DNA of 50,015 nucleotides from a virus, in the IMG/VR virus record IMGVR_UViG_3300044822_000273, positions 1 to 50,015 of that record; one strand, 5' to 3'. The position numbers were made by a program, and so were the translations under genes. Position 1 is the first letter of the stretch. Each line of letters begins with the position of its first letter. The notes beneath the pieces were generated by a model. That model had not been told where the DNA came from. It ran no database searches and worked only from the letters and a program-made list of their open reading frames with translations. Below are positions 38,540-46,230 of the stretch, piece after piece.

Positions 38540-40096
38540 TCAGGCCGCCTGTGCGGTGAGCCAACGTCGCAACCCCGCCTTGGCGAGCTTCTTGTCGACC
38601 TTGGCCGCAGCGACGAGCGCCAGCGCGTGCTGGGTGCCGTCCATGAGCTTCTTCTTCGAGGGTTTGTCCGCCGACGGACGCAGATCGTCCTCGGACGAAG
38701 AGACCTTGCCCGTCGACTGCGCGAGGCGCGCTTCGACCTGCACCGGGTCAACGTCGTGCAGGCTCATGCCGCGGATGCCGAAGGCGCGCGCGAAGCGCTC
38801 GACCTCGTCGAGCGCGAAGCCGGCTTGGCGAAGCTCGTTCAGCGCCGTCGCGAACGCCTGGAAGGTCCGAGCCTTCTGCTCGAGGTCTTCTTGCGGCCGC
38901 ACGTCCCACGTCACCCTGGGGGCGTAGCGCGCGTCGCCGAAGTTGAGCGCCGCGAAGGGCCGCAGCACCTGCGTGTACAGCGTCCGTGCGAGCGCGCGGG
39001 CGTCGGCCTCCAGGATCACTTGCCGCACGTCGGCGTGCACGCGCGCGGCGGCGAGGGATCCTTCCTTGACCTCGCTCGTGAGGTTCTGGCCGAGCAAGGC
39101 GAGCGTGATCTCGTCGTTGCACTGCCGAATGAGCTCGAGGAACGCCTGCCAAGCGCGGTCCTTGGGCTCGAGGTAGCGCAGGTCGTACTTGCCGTACTTG
39201 GTCGTGTCGACCGAGCCGGGCAGCTGCAGGACGCTCTCTTGCCCGAGCTGCGACAGCGCGCCCTGGTACGAACTGATGTCGTCCGGATCGGCGCCGAAAG
39301 GCGTGTCTGCCATGAGGATCGGAAAACCGTGCCGCTCGCAATATCTGGCGCAGTCGCGCAGAGAGTAGTTGCGGGCGAGCCACCATTGCGCGACGGCTCG
39401 GAGCGCCCCTCGCATCCAACCACGGTACTGCCCGTAGGGCGCGTGCAGCACCCAGTGCCCGTCGCCAGGCGACACGATGTAGCTGCCGTCCATCGTCACG
39501 ACGACGTGGGCGAACCGTGTCCAGTGGTACCAGGAGTACCGCGCGTTGAAGCTCTTGAGGTACGGCTTCCAGACCTTCTTGGCCGTGTCCCAGAGGATCT
39601 GCGAGTAGCTGAAGCCGAGCGAGTGCGCGGTCTCGAGGAGATCGAGGAGCGCCGGCTCGGCGTGCATCTGCGGCCAGTGGTTCGCCCACGACCGCATGCA
39701 CTTCTTCGCCGTCTCGTCGTCGCGAAGCTTCTTGGGGATCTGAAACTGGACGGGCCGACCGAGGAGGCCTCCGGATCGCTGCCGCATCGCGCTCTGCACG
39801 CGCGAGTCGGCGGCGACGGCGTCTTGCAGTTGCGCCGGACGGTCGAAGTTGCCGACGACGAGATCGGTCAGCGCGGCGCGGACATCGGAGACCTGCCAGC
39901 CGACCTGAACGATCGCGTTGGGGATCTCGCGCGTGTAGATCCGCGCGCGATCGCGCAGGCGTCCCTTGTCCTGCGTCGGATCGCGGCCGATGCCGCCGCC
40001 GGCGCCCTCTTCGTCGCTTGGCCGAAGGTCACGGCCGAACGAGTCGACGAGCCCGGACGTTCCTGCGGTGGGGACCCCGAGCGGGAAGTTCGCCAT
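38540..40096 (-). CDS. Portal protein (DUF935, Mu gp29-like)
   Basis: A 518-residue protein close to Mu gp29 (512). N-terminal LRDRARIYTREIPNAIVQVG, then LQDAVAADSRVQSAMRQRSG and VQFQIPKKLRDDETAKKCMR are characteristic of the DUF935 family. ALLGQNLTSEVKEGSLAAAR is near the signature 'LGQ-T-T' that these share, and QILWDTAKKVWKPYLKSFNA the central crown region. Forms the dodecameric DNA channel. The C-terminus (KAGLRRWLTAQAA) is basic. Confidence 0.82.
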   Translation of the reverse strand: MANFPLGVPTAGTSGLVDSFGRDLRPSDEEGAGGGIGRDPTQDKGRLRDRARIYTREIPNAIVQVGWQVSDVRAALTDLVVGNFDRPAQLQDAVAADSRVQSAMRQRSGGLLGRPVQFQIPKKLRDDETAKKCMRSWANHWPQMHAEPALLDLLETAHSLGFSYSQILWDTAKKVWKPYLKSFNARYSWYHWTRFAHVVVTMDGSYIVSPGDGHWVLHAPYGQYRGWMRGALRAVAQWWLARNYSLRDCARYCERHGFPILMADTPFGADPDDISSYQGALSQLGQESVLQLPGSVDTTKYGKYDLRYLEPKDRAWQAFLELIRQCNDEITLALLGQNLTSEVKEGSLAAARVHADVRQVILEADARALARTLYTQVLRPFAALNFGDARYAPRVTWDVRPQEDLEQKARTFQAFATALNELRQAGFALDEVERFARAFGIRGMSLHDVDPVQVEARLAQSTGKVSSSEDDLRPSADKPSKKKLMDGTQHALALVAAAKVDKKLAKAGLRRWLTAQAA

Positions 40097-40112
40097 GCAT
40101 CAGCGAGGCAGG

Positions 40113-40538
40113 TTATTCGGCGTTCGTGAACACCGCGTCTTGCGCGGCGCGGCCGATGACCTTGCGGGTGCCGTTCTTGACGATCTTGCCCGTCTTCGGG
40201 TCGCGCTCGTCGGGCACAGCGTCGCGGGCGGAGATGCCAGGCAGGTGGCCGTACGCGTAGTAGATGTGCACCTCCCCCGCCGTCTCCAGCCGCGCCGGAT
40301 CGCCGTGCGCGTCGATGAGATCGTCCTCGCTCTCCCACGCACGGTGCCGGCACGCGAGGTGGCTGCAATGCCACGTGAGGCCCTGTGCGTCCTGGTGGCG
40401 ATCGAGCCGCTTGCTCGTCATGATCGTGAGGTCGCCCGACGCTCGGTAGTGGGGGACGTCGACCTCCGCCTTGTACGGGAAGAGACCGAGGCGCTTGGAG
40501 CGGGCTTGGACGTTGCTGGAGCCACTCAAGAACGACAT
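40113..40538 (-). CDS. Hypothetical phage protein near portal
   Basis: A 141-residue protein (MSFLSGSSNVQARSKRLGLF ... HLACRHRAWESEDDLIDAHG). Contains WHCSHLACRHRAWES, a Cys/His cluster that could bind zinc. Seventeen bases upstream of the portal gene. Function unknown. Confidence 0.5.
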   Translation of the reverse strand: MSFLSGSSNVQARSKRLGLFPYKAEVDVPHYRASGDLTIMTSKRLDRHQDAQGLTWHCSHLACRHRAWESEDDLIDAHGDPARLETAGEVHIYYAYGHLPGISARDAVPDERDPKTGKIVKNGTRKVIGRAAQDAVFTNAE

Positions 40539-40563
40539 GCAGGGGAGCCTTTCCGCGCTGGAG

Positions 40564-40983
40564 TCAGAGGAGGAACACGCCGCTGCACGTCGTCGACGAC
40601 GCGATGGCGCAGGAGATCGAGAACGGGTAGACGACCCCGGCGAGCAGGTTAGCGAACGGGATCGACCCGGCGCCGGTGAGGGTGTTGGCGCCCGCCGTCT
40701 CGGCGAGAATGCACTGGAGCGTGCCGGCCGCGGAGCAGTAGAACCCGCGCGAGGCCTTGGGCAGCTGCTGGACCGTACCGCTCAGCGTGTTCGCGAACGA
40801 CATGACCGTCGCGTCCTTGGCGGACTCGGTCGAGGGACGCAGGCGTCCACGGCGATCGAAGGCGGCATCGAGTGCGCCAATGGGAGCGGCGCTGTTCGGC
40901 TGGTCGTTCGGAAGCGGCGGTTGCGCCGTCGACGTGTTGGGGCCTTCCCCGGAGTAGACGCCGGAGATCCGGGCGATGGTCAC
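40564..40983 (-). CDS. Small structural-like protein
   Basis: A 139-residue Ala/Ser/Thr-rich beta protein (ITIARISG... then GSIPFANLLAGVVYPFSISC). Follows the zinc-ribbon genes of the terminase-to-portal interval and overlaps one by 4 bases. No family recognised. Confidence 0.45.
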   Translation of the reverse strand: MTIARISGVYSGEGPNTSTAQPPLPNDQPNSAAPIGALDAAFDRRGRLRPSTESAKDATVMSFANTLSGTVQQLPKASRGFYCSAAGTLQCILAETAGANTLTGAGSIPFANLLAGVVYPFSISCAIASSTTCSGVFLL

Positions 40984-41303
40984 GGCGAGGCCTCGCTCGT
41001 GACGCCCGGAACCTGGAGGTCAACGGTGCCGCTCGTGGGTGCGGGAGCGGCGCTGCGTTCGAACATCGATCGCGGCAAAAACTCCGGCTGGCCCGAGCTG
41101 AGGACGTGCATCACGCTCGTCGGCTCGACGCGGAAGCCCAGGCACCTGCCGCACTGGCAGGCCACGGTGCGGCAGCCGAGCGCCTGCATGATGAGCGAAG
41201 GCATGCCCGTCGCGCGCACGAAGGTCGCGACGGTTTGCTGCAGCGCCTGCATGGCCGCTTCTTGCGCGGCGCGTGCGGCGTCGCCGAAGCTCGAGAGATT
41301 CAC
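40980..41303 (-). CDS. Hypothetical zinc-ribbon-like protein
   Basis: A 107-residue protein from a GTG at 41303 (GTGA overlap). Helical start FGDAARAAQEAAMQALQQTV, then GCRTVACQCGRCLGFRVEPT with CxCxxC pattern. No family recognised. Confidence 0.5.
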   Translation of the reverse strand: MNLSSFGDAARAAQEAAMQALQQTVATFVRATGMPSLIMQALGCRTVACQCGRCLGFRVEPTSVMHVLSSGQPEFLPRSMFERSAAPAPTSGTVDLQVPGVTSEASP

Positions 41304-41476
41304 GCGTCGCCTCCGTGGGCGTTGATGCGGTTGACCGCTTCGGCGAAGGCCTCGGCCTCGGCGAACGTCAGCGAGACCTTGCCGCCGCACGCCTCGCAGA
41401 GGAACGCGGGGCCGACGACGCCGCACGGATGCGGGCGGGGCGTTTGGCGGGGCAGGCAGACGTGGGTGAGGATCAT
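41300..41476 (-). CDS. 58-residue zinc-ribbon protein
   Basis: ATG at 41476 overlapping the upstream stop (ATGA), stop overlapping the next GTG. Encodes MILTHVCLPRQTPRPHPCGV, then AFLCEACGGKVSLTF with four spaced Cys (CxCG...CxxC) predicting zinc binding, and a helical end. The 4-base overlaps on both sides are the main support. Confidence 0.6.
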   Translation of the reverse strand: MILTHVCLPRQTPRPHPCGVVGPAFLCEACGGKVSLTFAEAEAFAEAVNRINAHGGDA

Positions 41477-41838
41477 CGCAGGGTCTCAAAATCGCAAATC
41501 GACATGGGATCCGTGTCGCGAATCTTGTCCGACTCGTCGATGACGGTGATTTTGCCGACGGGGCGATCCATGCGGCCGTAGAAGACGAAGCCGTGGATCC
41601 TCCGGGTGCCGCGGGCGCTTCCCGACAAGGAGCCGGTCATGCGCGCTGAGCTCGCGAAGTCGAAGTGATACGTCGCCTGGTCCAGGCCGAGCGCGCGACA
41701 GAGCGTCGCGTGCTCGATGTCCTTCACCGCGACGTGCACCGTGCGCCCCTGCATCATCGTCCCCGGTGCGCCGTCGAAGCGCAGCGGGATGAGTCCGGAG
41801 AACGACTGCGACGTGCGAACGTGATCGGGAAGTCTCAG
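41473..41838 (-). CDS. Hypothetical phage protein, possible CTG start
   Basis: A beta-rich protein (RTSQSFSGLIPLRFDGAPGT, TVHVAVKDIEHATLCRALGL, RIHGFVFYGRMDRPVGKITV). In-frame coding-like sequence extends upstream of the ATG at 41757. The frame's best fit is a CTG at 41838 that overlaps the previous stop as CTGA, the same geometry as the ATGA/GTGA junctions elsewhere. Length 121 with that start. Confidence 0.5.
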   Translation of the reverse strand: MRLPDHVRTSQSFSGLIPLRFDGAPGTMMQGRTVHVAVKDIEHATLCRALGLDQATYHFDFASSARMTGSLSGSARGTRRIHGFVFYGRMDRPVGKITVIDESDKIRDTDPMSICDFETLR

Positions 41839-42011
41839 GAGTACATCCGAAACAGCGGGAAGTCGCGCCGTGGGTAGAGCAATTCGGCCAGGCTCGCGCG
41901 GTCGGCGTCGGCGCAAGGCGGCCGGCCGGGGATGCTGGCGCAGCCGGAGTTGGTGACGACAAACCACACGCCGTTGCGCATCTGGTGGTTGCCGCAGGTG
42001 CAGACCGTCAT
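41835..42011 (-). CDS. Small Cys-rich phage protein
   Basis: A 58-residue protein from the ATG at 42011 (ATGA overlap with the previous stop). CTCGNHQMRNGVWFVVTNSG and GCASIPGRPPCADADR have four Cys likely to bind zinc. Function unknown. Confidence 0.5.
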   Translation of the reverse strand: MTVCTCGNHQMRNGVWFVVTNSGCASIPGRPPCADADRASLAELLYPRRDFPLFRMYS

Positions 42012-42556
42012 GGGCGACGCGGCCTCATGACGACGCAGCGCCGCAGTGGCGTCGGCTCGGGCGAGCCGTTGGCGTAGCGGGTGCGGCCGCAGGTCGTGCA
42101 GTGGCCATCGCCGAGGACCACACCCGCAGCGAGCGGCACGTAGTCGGGACGCTGGCAGGTAGGACAGCGAGCGGTCTTGGCCGGCGCGACCGGGGCGGTG
42201 CGCATCACAGGGGCCGGTCTCCGATGCGTCAGCGCCTCGGCCTCGGCGTCGCGCCCATGGTAGCGGGCGCGCACGATCTGGCTCTCGAGGTCGTTTCGGC
42301 CGGCAGGCTCGCGCTCGACCTGGGCGCCGAGTTCGCGGCGCAAGAAGGTGACGATCGCGGTTACGATGGCGTCCTCGCATCCCTCGCCAGTGCTCGACAC
42401 GCTGCGCGCGCGGCCGCGGAACGTGAACGTCGCCCGGCTAACGGGACCGTCCGCGGTGAGCGTGTGGCGGATCGTCAGGTCGGGCAGGTGCTCCCGCGCG
42501 TAGGCGAGTTGCACCGGACGTGCGACGCGCCACAGCGCCGGGGCTAGAGGTTCCAT
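42008..42556 (-). CDS. Zinc-ribbon phage protein
   Basis: A 182-residue protein from the ATG at 42556, overlapping the terminase 3' end by 13 bases. Helical N-terminus (LRRELGAQVEREPAGRNDLE), then a two-CxxC zinc ribbon (CPTCQRPDYV ... CTTCGRTRYA) near the C-terminus. No function assigned. Confidence 0.5.
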   Translation of the reverse strand: MEPLAPALWRVARPVQLAYAREHLPDLTIRHTLTADGPVSRATFTFRGRARSVSSTGEGCEDAIVTAIVTFLRRELGAQVEREPAGRNDLESQIVRARYHGRDAEAEALTHRRPAPVMRTAPVAPAKTARCPTCQRPDYVPLAAGVVLGDGHCTTCGRTRYANGSPEPTPLRRCVVMRPRRP

Positions 42557-43989
42557 TGCGTGAAGGGGCCTTTGCCTCGGGGCGGTGTGGGGGAGCCGGG
42601 AGGGGCGGGGTCGAAGGCGGAGGGGAAGGCGCGAGGCGGTTCGGCGCCGGCGCCGGCGGAAAGCAGGTCGTAGGCGGCGGCGCTCGCGTCGACCTGGTCG
42701 TCGTGCGGGTCGTCGGCCCCCGTGAAGGAGGCCATCTCGCTCACGTACGAGTTGAGCCACGGCGACTCGTGCGGGACAAACACGCGGCCGCTGTTCCACG
42801 CCGCGGCGAGAGGCTGGGCCCTGACGAACTTGTCGGCCCGCGCCAACTGGCCGGTGGCGGGAAGACCCGACTCGTTGGCGAGCAGGTCGATCGCGCCGAG
42901 CTCGGTCGTCGACCCGTACATCATCATGCGGGCGCCCGGGTAGCGCGCCTTGAGTTGCTTCAGCTCGGCCGCGAACCGCGGCGCCTCGCACTGCATCCGT
43001 CGCACGTCGAGCACGAAGTAACGCCCGTCTGACTCGGCGAGCACAACGGCGCAGGAGTAGTCCGCGCGCGTCTTGACCGTGTAGGCCATGTCGAAGCCGA
43101 TCCCGATGCGGTACGTGTCGGGGGCGTGATCGTAGAAGTGGACGTCATGGAAGACGGCGCCACCAGGTGGGCGCGGGCGGCCCTGGTAGAGGGACAGCCA
43201 GTCGTAGCCGTTCTCGCCGCCCTGCAGCGCGCGCTGGCGGTGCAGAAAGTCGAGGGGGCGGCGTGCAGGCCAGAGGGCGTCGCCGACCGATCGCCCGAGG
43301 CCTTCGCGGTCTGCGATGGCAGGAAGGTTGACGACTTCGAAGGCGATGCCTAGTTCGCGCAGGCGCTCGGCGTAGCGCCCTCCGGACAGGCGACCGATGA
43401 GGTCGTCTTCGTGCCAGCGGGTGTGGACCACGAAGACGGAAGCGGACGGGTGCAGGCGGGTAAACGCCGTGGAGGTGCACCAGTCGAAGACGTTGTCGCG
43501 CATGACGAGGCTCTCGGCCTCTGCGCGGTTCTTGTGCGGGTCGTCGATGACGAGGCGCTGGACCCCGTGGCCGGTGAGCGGGCCGCCGATGCCCGTTGCG
43601 ATCATTCCCCCACCGGCAACTGTTCGCCATTCGTGCGCGCTGGCGCTGTCGTCGCGCAATGCGATCCCGGACTTCAGGACGTACCCGCGTCCGATCTTGC
43701 TCTTGGACTCGGCGAAGCGCGCGGCGTACGAGGCGTACGCGAACGTGATGTGCGGGTCGCGCAGAAGCGTCCAGGCGACGCCGTGCATGATCGTCTCGGT
43801 CTTGCCGTGCTGCGGGGGGACAGAGACGAGCGCGAACACCGGATCGTGCATCGCCCGCTCGAACAGGCGGGTGATGGGCGCGAGATGCTCGGGTCGCTCC
43901 CAACTCGGGGAGACGCGCGGAACGAAATCGAGGAGCGGGAGGCTAGCGATCGTGCGCCGGCGGCGCTCCAACTCGGAGCGCGCCTGCAA
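42544..43989 (-). CDS. Large terminase subunit
   Basis: The motor ATPase and nuclease of DNA packaging. Walker A FALVSVPPQHGKTETIMHGV, Walker B LVIDDPHKN, and the coupling motif VFVVHTRWHEDDL identify the ATPase. The nuclease has YRIGIGFDMAYTVKTRADYS (Asp) and a late DPHDDQVDASAAAYDLL (Asp). I used the TTG at 43989 because the ATG at 44064 would overlap the small terminase by 121 bases; the domain begins at RSELERRRRTIAS either way. The longer product would be 506 residues. Similar in layout to Mu gp28-type terminases. Confidence 0.9.
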   Translation of the reverse strand: MQARSELERRRRTIASLPLLDFVPRVSPSWERPEHLAPITRLFERAMHDPVFALVSVPPQHGKTETIMHGVAWTLLRDPHITFAYASYAARFAESKSKIGRGYVLKSGIALRDDSASAHEWRTVAGGGMIATGIGGPLTGHGVQRLVIDDPHKNRAEAESLVMRDNVFDWCTSTAFTRLHPSASVFVVHTRWHEDDLIGRLSGGRYAERLRELGIAFEVVNLPAIADREGLGRSVGDALWPARRPLDFLHRQRALQGGENGYDWLSLYQGRPRPPGGAVFHDVHFYDHAPDTYRIGIGFDMAYTVKTRADYSCAVVLAESDGRYFVLDVRRMQCEAPRFAAELKQLKARYPGARMMMYGSTTELGAIDLLANESGLPATGQLARADKFVRAQPLAAAWNSGRVFVPHESPWLNSYVSEMASFTGADDPHDDQVDASAAAYDLLSAGAGAEPPRAFPSAFDPAPPGSPTPPRGKGPFTQWNL

Positions 43990-44476
43990 GGATAGACGTG
44001 TCGCCCGAGGCGAGTTGGCGAAGTTGGTCGTCCGAGAGCGAGGAGACATCAATCGATGGGGCATCGGCGCTATCGTCGAGGCCCGACGACTTGAGCTTGC
44101 GATCGAGGACGCTCAGTTCGAGTCGCTTCAGGTCGACCCAGCCCGCTTCGATCTGCGCCGCTTCGTCATCGGGCCAGCGGGTTTCAAGGGCGCGCGCCTT
44201 GCGGTGCACCTGCAGTCGCAGCCGCTCGAGCCGGTCGATGTCCGACAGAACCGTCTTGCCGAGCTTCTCCCGGACGACGGCTTGCGTGAGCGACTTGCGC
44301 TCGGCCCGCAGGCGCTCGAGCAGACGCGAGACCGAACGGTAGCTGGTCTCGACGCCATGCGCGGCCTTGAGCCAGTCGGCGATCTCGTAGCAGGTACTGC
44401 CGGAGACGGCGCGCTCGAGGACCGCGGGCTCGAGGATCTCTGGGATCGACGACGACCGCGCTGGGCCGCCGCTCAT
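43943..44476 (-). CDS. Small terminase subunit-like DNA-binding protein
   Basis: A 177-residue protein just before the large terminase. STCYEIADWLKAAHGVETSY with RSVSRLLERLRAERK is a helix-turn-helix with a coiled region, as in DUF3486/gp27-type small terminases. C-terminal acidic region (DVSSLSDDQLRQLASGDTSI). Recognises packaging-initiation DNA and feeds the large subunit. Confidence 0.68.
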   Translation of the reverse strand: MSGGPARSSSIPEILEPAVLERAVSGSTCYEIADWLKAAHGVETSYRSVSRLLERLRAERKSLTQAVVREKLGKTVLSDIDRLERLRLQVHRKARALETRWPDDEAAQIEAGWVDLKRLELSVLDRKLKSSGLDDSADAPSIDVSSLSDDQLRQLASGDTSILAGALRVGAPPAHDR

Positions 44477-44673
44477 CGAACGCGTCCCCGCGACAGGTCC
44501 TGGCCGGTGTAGTACTTGCGGCGGATCTCGATGGGGACCGAGGCGTGACCGAGCTTGACGGCCAGGTGCATGAGCGAGTCGGCGCCCCAGATGCGCTCGA
44601 CGTCCTCGATCGTTTCGACCATCACGTGGGGCTCGGCGCAGCGCGCGGGACACGTGCACGGCGTGTCGCGCAT
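44473..44673 (-). CDS. Small hypothetical protein
   Basis: About 66 residues from an ATG at 44673 (AGAGGAA ribosome-binding site 9 bases upstream); a GTG at 44691 is also possible. Contains CTCPARC and MVETIEDVERIWGADSLMHL. Overlaps the small terminase by 4 bases, so it is the first gene of the packaging operon. Confidence 0.5.
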   Translation of the reverse strand: MRDTPCTCPARCAEPHVMVETIEDVERIWGADSLMHLAVKLGHASVPIEIRRKYYTGQDLSRGRVR

Positions 44674-44688
44674 CGCTGTGGTTCCTCT

Positions 44689-44719
44689 CACGCCCTATAG
44701 GGGGGGGTAGCGGTGGGCC
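44689..44719. repeat. Palindrome with C/G runs, copy 1
   Basis: CACGCCCTATAGGGGGGGGT followed by AGCGGTGGGCC. A related sequence lies at 47806-47835; both sit at a gene start with the plus-strand CAC being a GTG codon of the minus-strand gene. Function unknown; possibly a promoter-associated or IS-derived element. Confidence 0.5.
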
Positions 44720-44804
44720 ACCGGTGTGCCTCGGAGCGTCCGATCGCGACCTACGTGTATGGAATTGCGCGTGAAACCGGCCGGTCGATTTTCTCGGCGG
44801 GTGG

Positions 44805-45782
44805 TCACGTGGAGGCCTCGCGCCGGGCTAGATCGACGTCGTGGTCAACCATCATCGCGACCAGATCCTGGAAGCTCACGGTCGGCCGCCATCCGAAATC
44901 GTGCGCGGCCTTGCTCGCGTCGCCCTGTAGGTAGTTCACTTCGGCGGGCCGAAGCATCGAGTCGTCGAAGTCGACGAACCTCGCGCTGTCGAGCCCCACG
45001 CGCGCGAAGGCGAGGTCGACAAACTCACGCACCGAGTACGCCTCGCCCGTCGCGATCACGTAGTCGTCCGGTACGTCGAGCTGCAGCATTCGCCACATCG
45101 CTTCGACGTAGTCGCCGGCAAAGCCCCAGTCGCGCATGGACTTGAGGTTGCCGAGCCGAAGCCGCTCCTGCGTGCCGGCAACGATGCGGCCCACGGCGCG
45201 GGTGATCTTGCGGCTGACGAACTGCTCGCCGCGCCGCGGGCTCTCGTGGTTGAACAAGATCCCGTTGACCGCGCGCAGGCCGTATGCCTCGCGGTATAGC
45301 CGGGTCGCGTCGAAGGCGTAGCTCTTCGCTGCGGCGTAGGGCGATCGCGGGTGAAACGGCGTACGCTCGCTGAGCGGCTCCGATCGCAGCCCCCCAAACA
45401 GCTCGGACGACGAGGCCTGGTAGAAGCCCACGTCCGGCCCGCACACGATCCGCGTTGCCTCGAGCAGGCGCGCGGTCCCGACGCCCGTGACGTCCGCGGT
45501 GTGCTCCGGCTCGTCGAACGACTGCCGCACGTCGCTCTGCGCCGCCAGGTTGTAGACCTCGGCGGGCTGAACGGCGCGCACGGCGGCGAGAATCGAGGAC
45601 GTGTCCGTCATGTCGCCACGGTGCAGGTGCGCGCGCCCCAGCAGGTGGCCGATGCGCGACGTATTCTCGGACGACGTGCGCCGGACGAGCCCGTGCACCT
45701 CGTAGCCTTTCGCGAGCAGAAGCTCGGCGAGGTAGCTGCCGTCCTGGCCCGTGATGCCGGTGATGAGGGCGCGTTTGATCAC
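44805..45782 (-). CDS. gmd: GDP-mannose 4,6-dehydratase
   Basis: A 325-residue extended SDR enzyme from a GTG at 45782 (GTGA overlap). Residues [20 protein letters not shown] form the GDP-mannose dehydratase signature with the GxxGxxG NADP loop, ASSSELFGG and [17 protein letters not shown] the catalytic Ser and YxxxK, and [20 protein letters not shown] the substrate-binding loop. Converts GDP-mannose to GDP-4-keto-6-deoxymannose, precursor of GDP-L-fucose, GDP-D-rhamnose and others. No GDP-fucose synthase is visible, so the product's final form may rely on the host or on the epimerase at 9734-10723. Confidence 0.93.
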   Translation of the reverse strand: MIKRALITGITGQDGSYLAELLLAKGYEVHGLVRRTSSENTSRIGHLLGRAHLHRGDMTDTSSILAAVRAVQPAEVYNLAAQSDVRQSFDEPEHTADVTGVGTARLLEATRIVCGPDVGFYQASSSELFGGLRSEPLSERTPFHPRSPYAAAKSYAFDATRLYREAYGLRAVNGILFNHESPRRGEQFVSRKITRAVGRIVAGTQERLRLGNLKSMRDWGFAGDYVEAMWRMLQLDVPDDYVIATGEAYSVREFVDLAFARVGLDSARFVDFDDSMLRPAEVNYLQGDASKAAHDFGWRPTVSFQDLVAMMVDHDVDLARREAST

Positions 45783-46168
45783 GTCGTGCTCGCGCGCTCG
45801 GTCACCGTGGGCGTGGTCTCGACGACGCGGTAGGTCACGGGGTTCGGCGCGCCGCTGCACACGTTGTGCAGCACGAGGTGCAAAGACTTGGTGCGGGTGG
45901 GGGCGAGGGTGAAGGCATACAGGATGGTCCGCAGGCATCCGCACCCAGGGACCGGGGCCGGGCGCTCTCCGCGCTGCCACGCCGCGAGCTGGACCTCATC
46001 GAGCAGGTGGGCATCGATCGGCTTGGCGGACGACACGGCCAGCGTGAATAAGCGCGACGTCGATCGGGCGCCGCGCGGGAGGGCGTCCGGTTCGACGTCG
46101 AGCGCAGTCGCCTCGTATCCGTGCGGCGCGAGCGTAACTTCGCTCGGACCCAGGGCGTAACCGGTCAT
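45779..46168 (-). CDS. Hypothetical protein next to gmd
   Basis: A 129-residue beta-rich protein from the ATG at 46168 ([34 protein letters not shown] type ending). The stop overlaps the gmd GTG. No family recognised; its place suggests an accessory or structural role in the sugar cassette. Confidence 0.45.
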   Translation of the reverse strand: MTGYALGPSEVTLAPHGYEATALDVEPDALPRGARSTSRLFTLAVSSAKPIDAHLLDEVQLAAWQRGERPAPVPGCGCLRTILYAFTLAPTRTKSLHLVLHNVCSGAPNPVTYRVVETTPTVTERASTT

Positions 46169-46230
46169 TGCTTCGTCTCCTCGTCGAGAAGCAGCGCACG
46201 CGCTCATGCGCCCGTCGCTTGTGCCCCATC

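Noticed and set aside
44689-44719. T7-like promoter from CTATAGGG
   Set aside because: Only the core initiation bases match, no AATACGACTCA-type upstream sequence and no phage RNA polymerase gene is visible.
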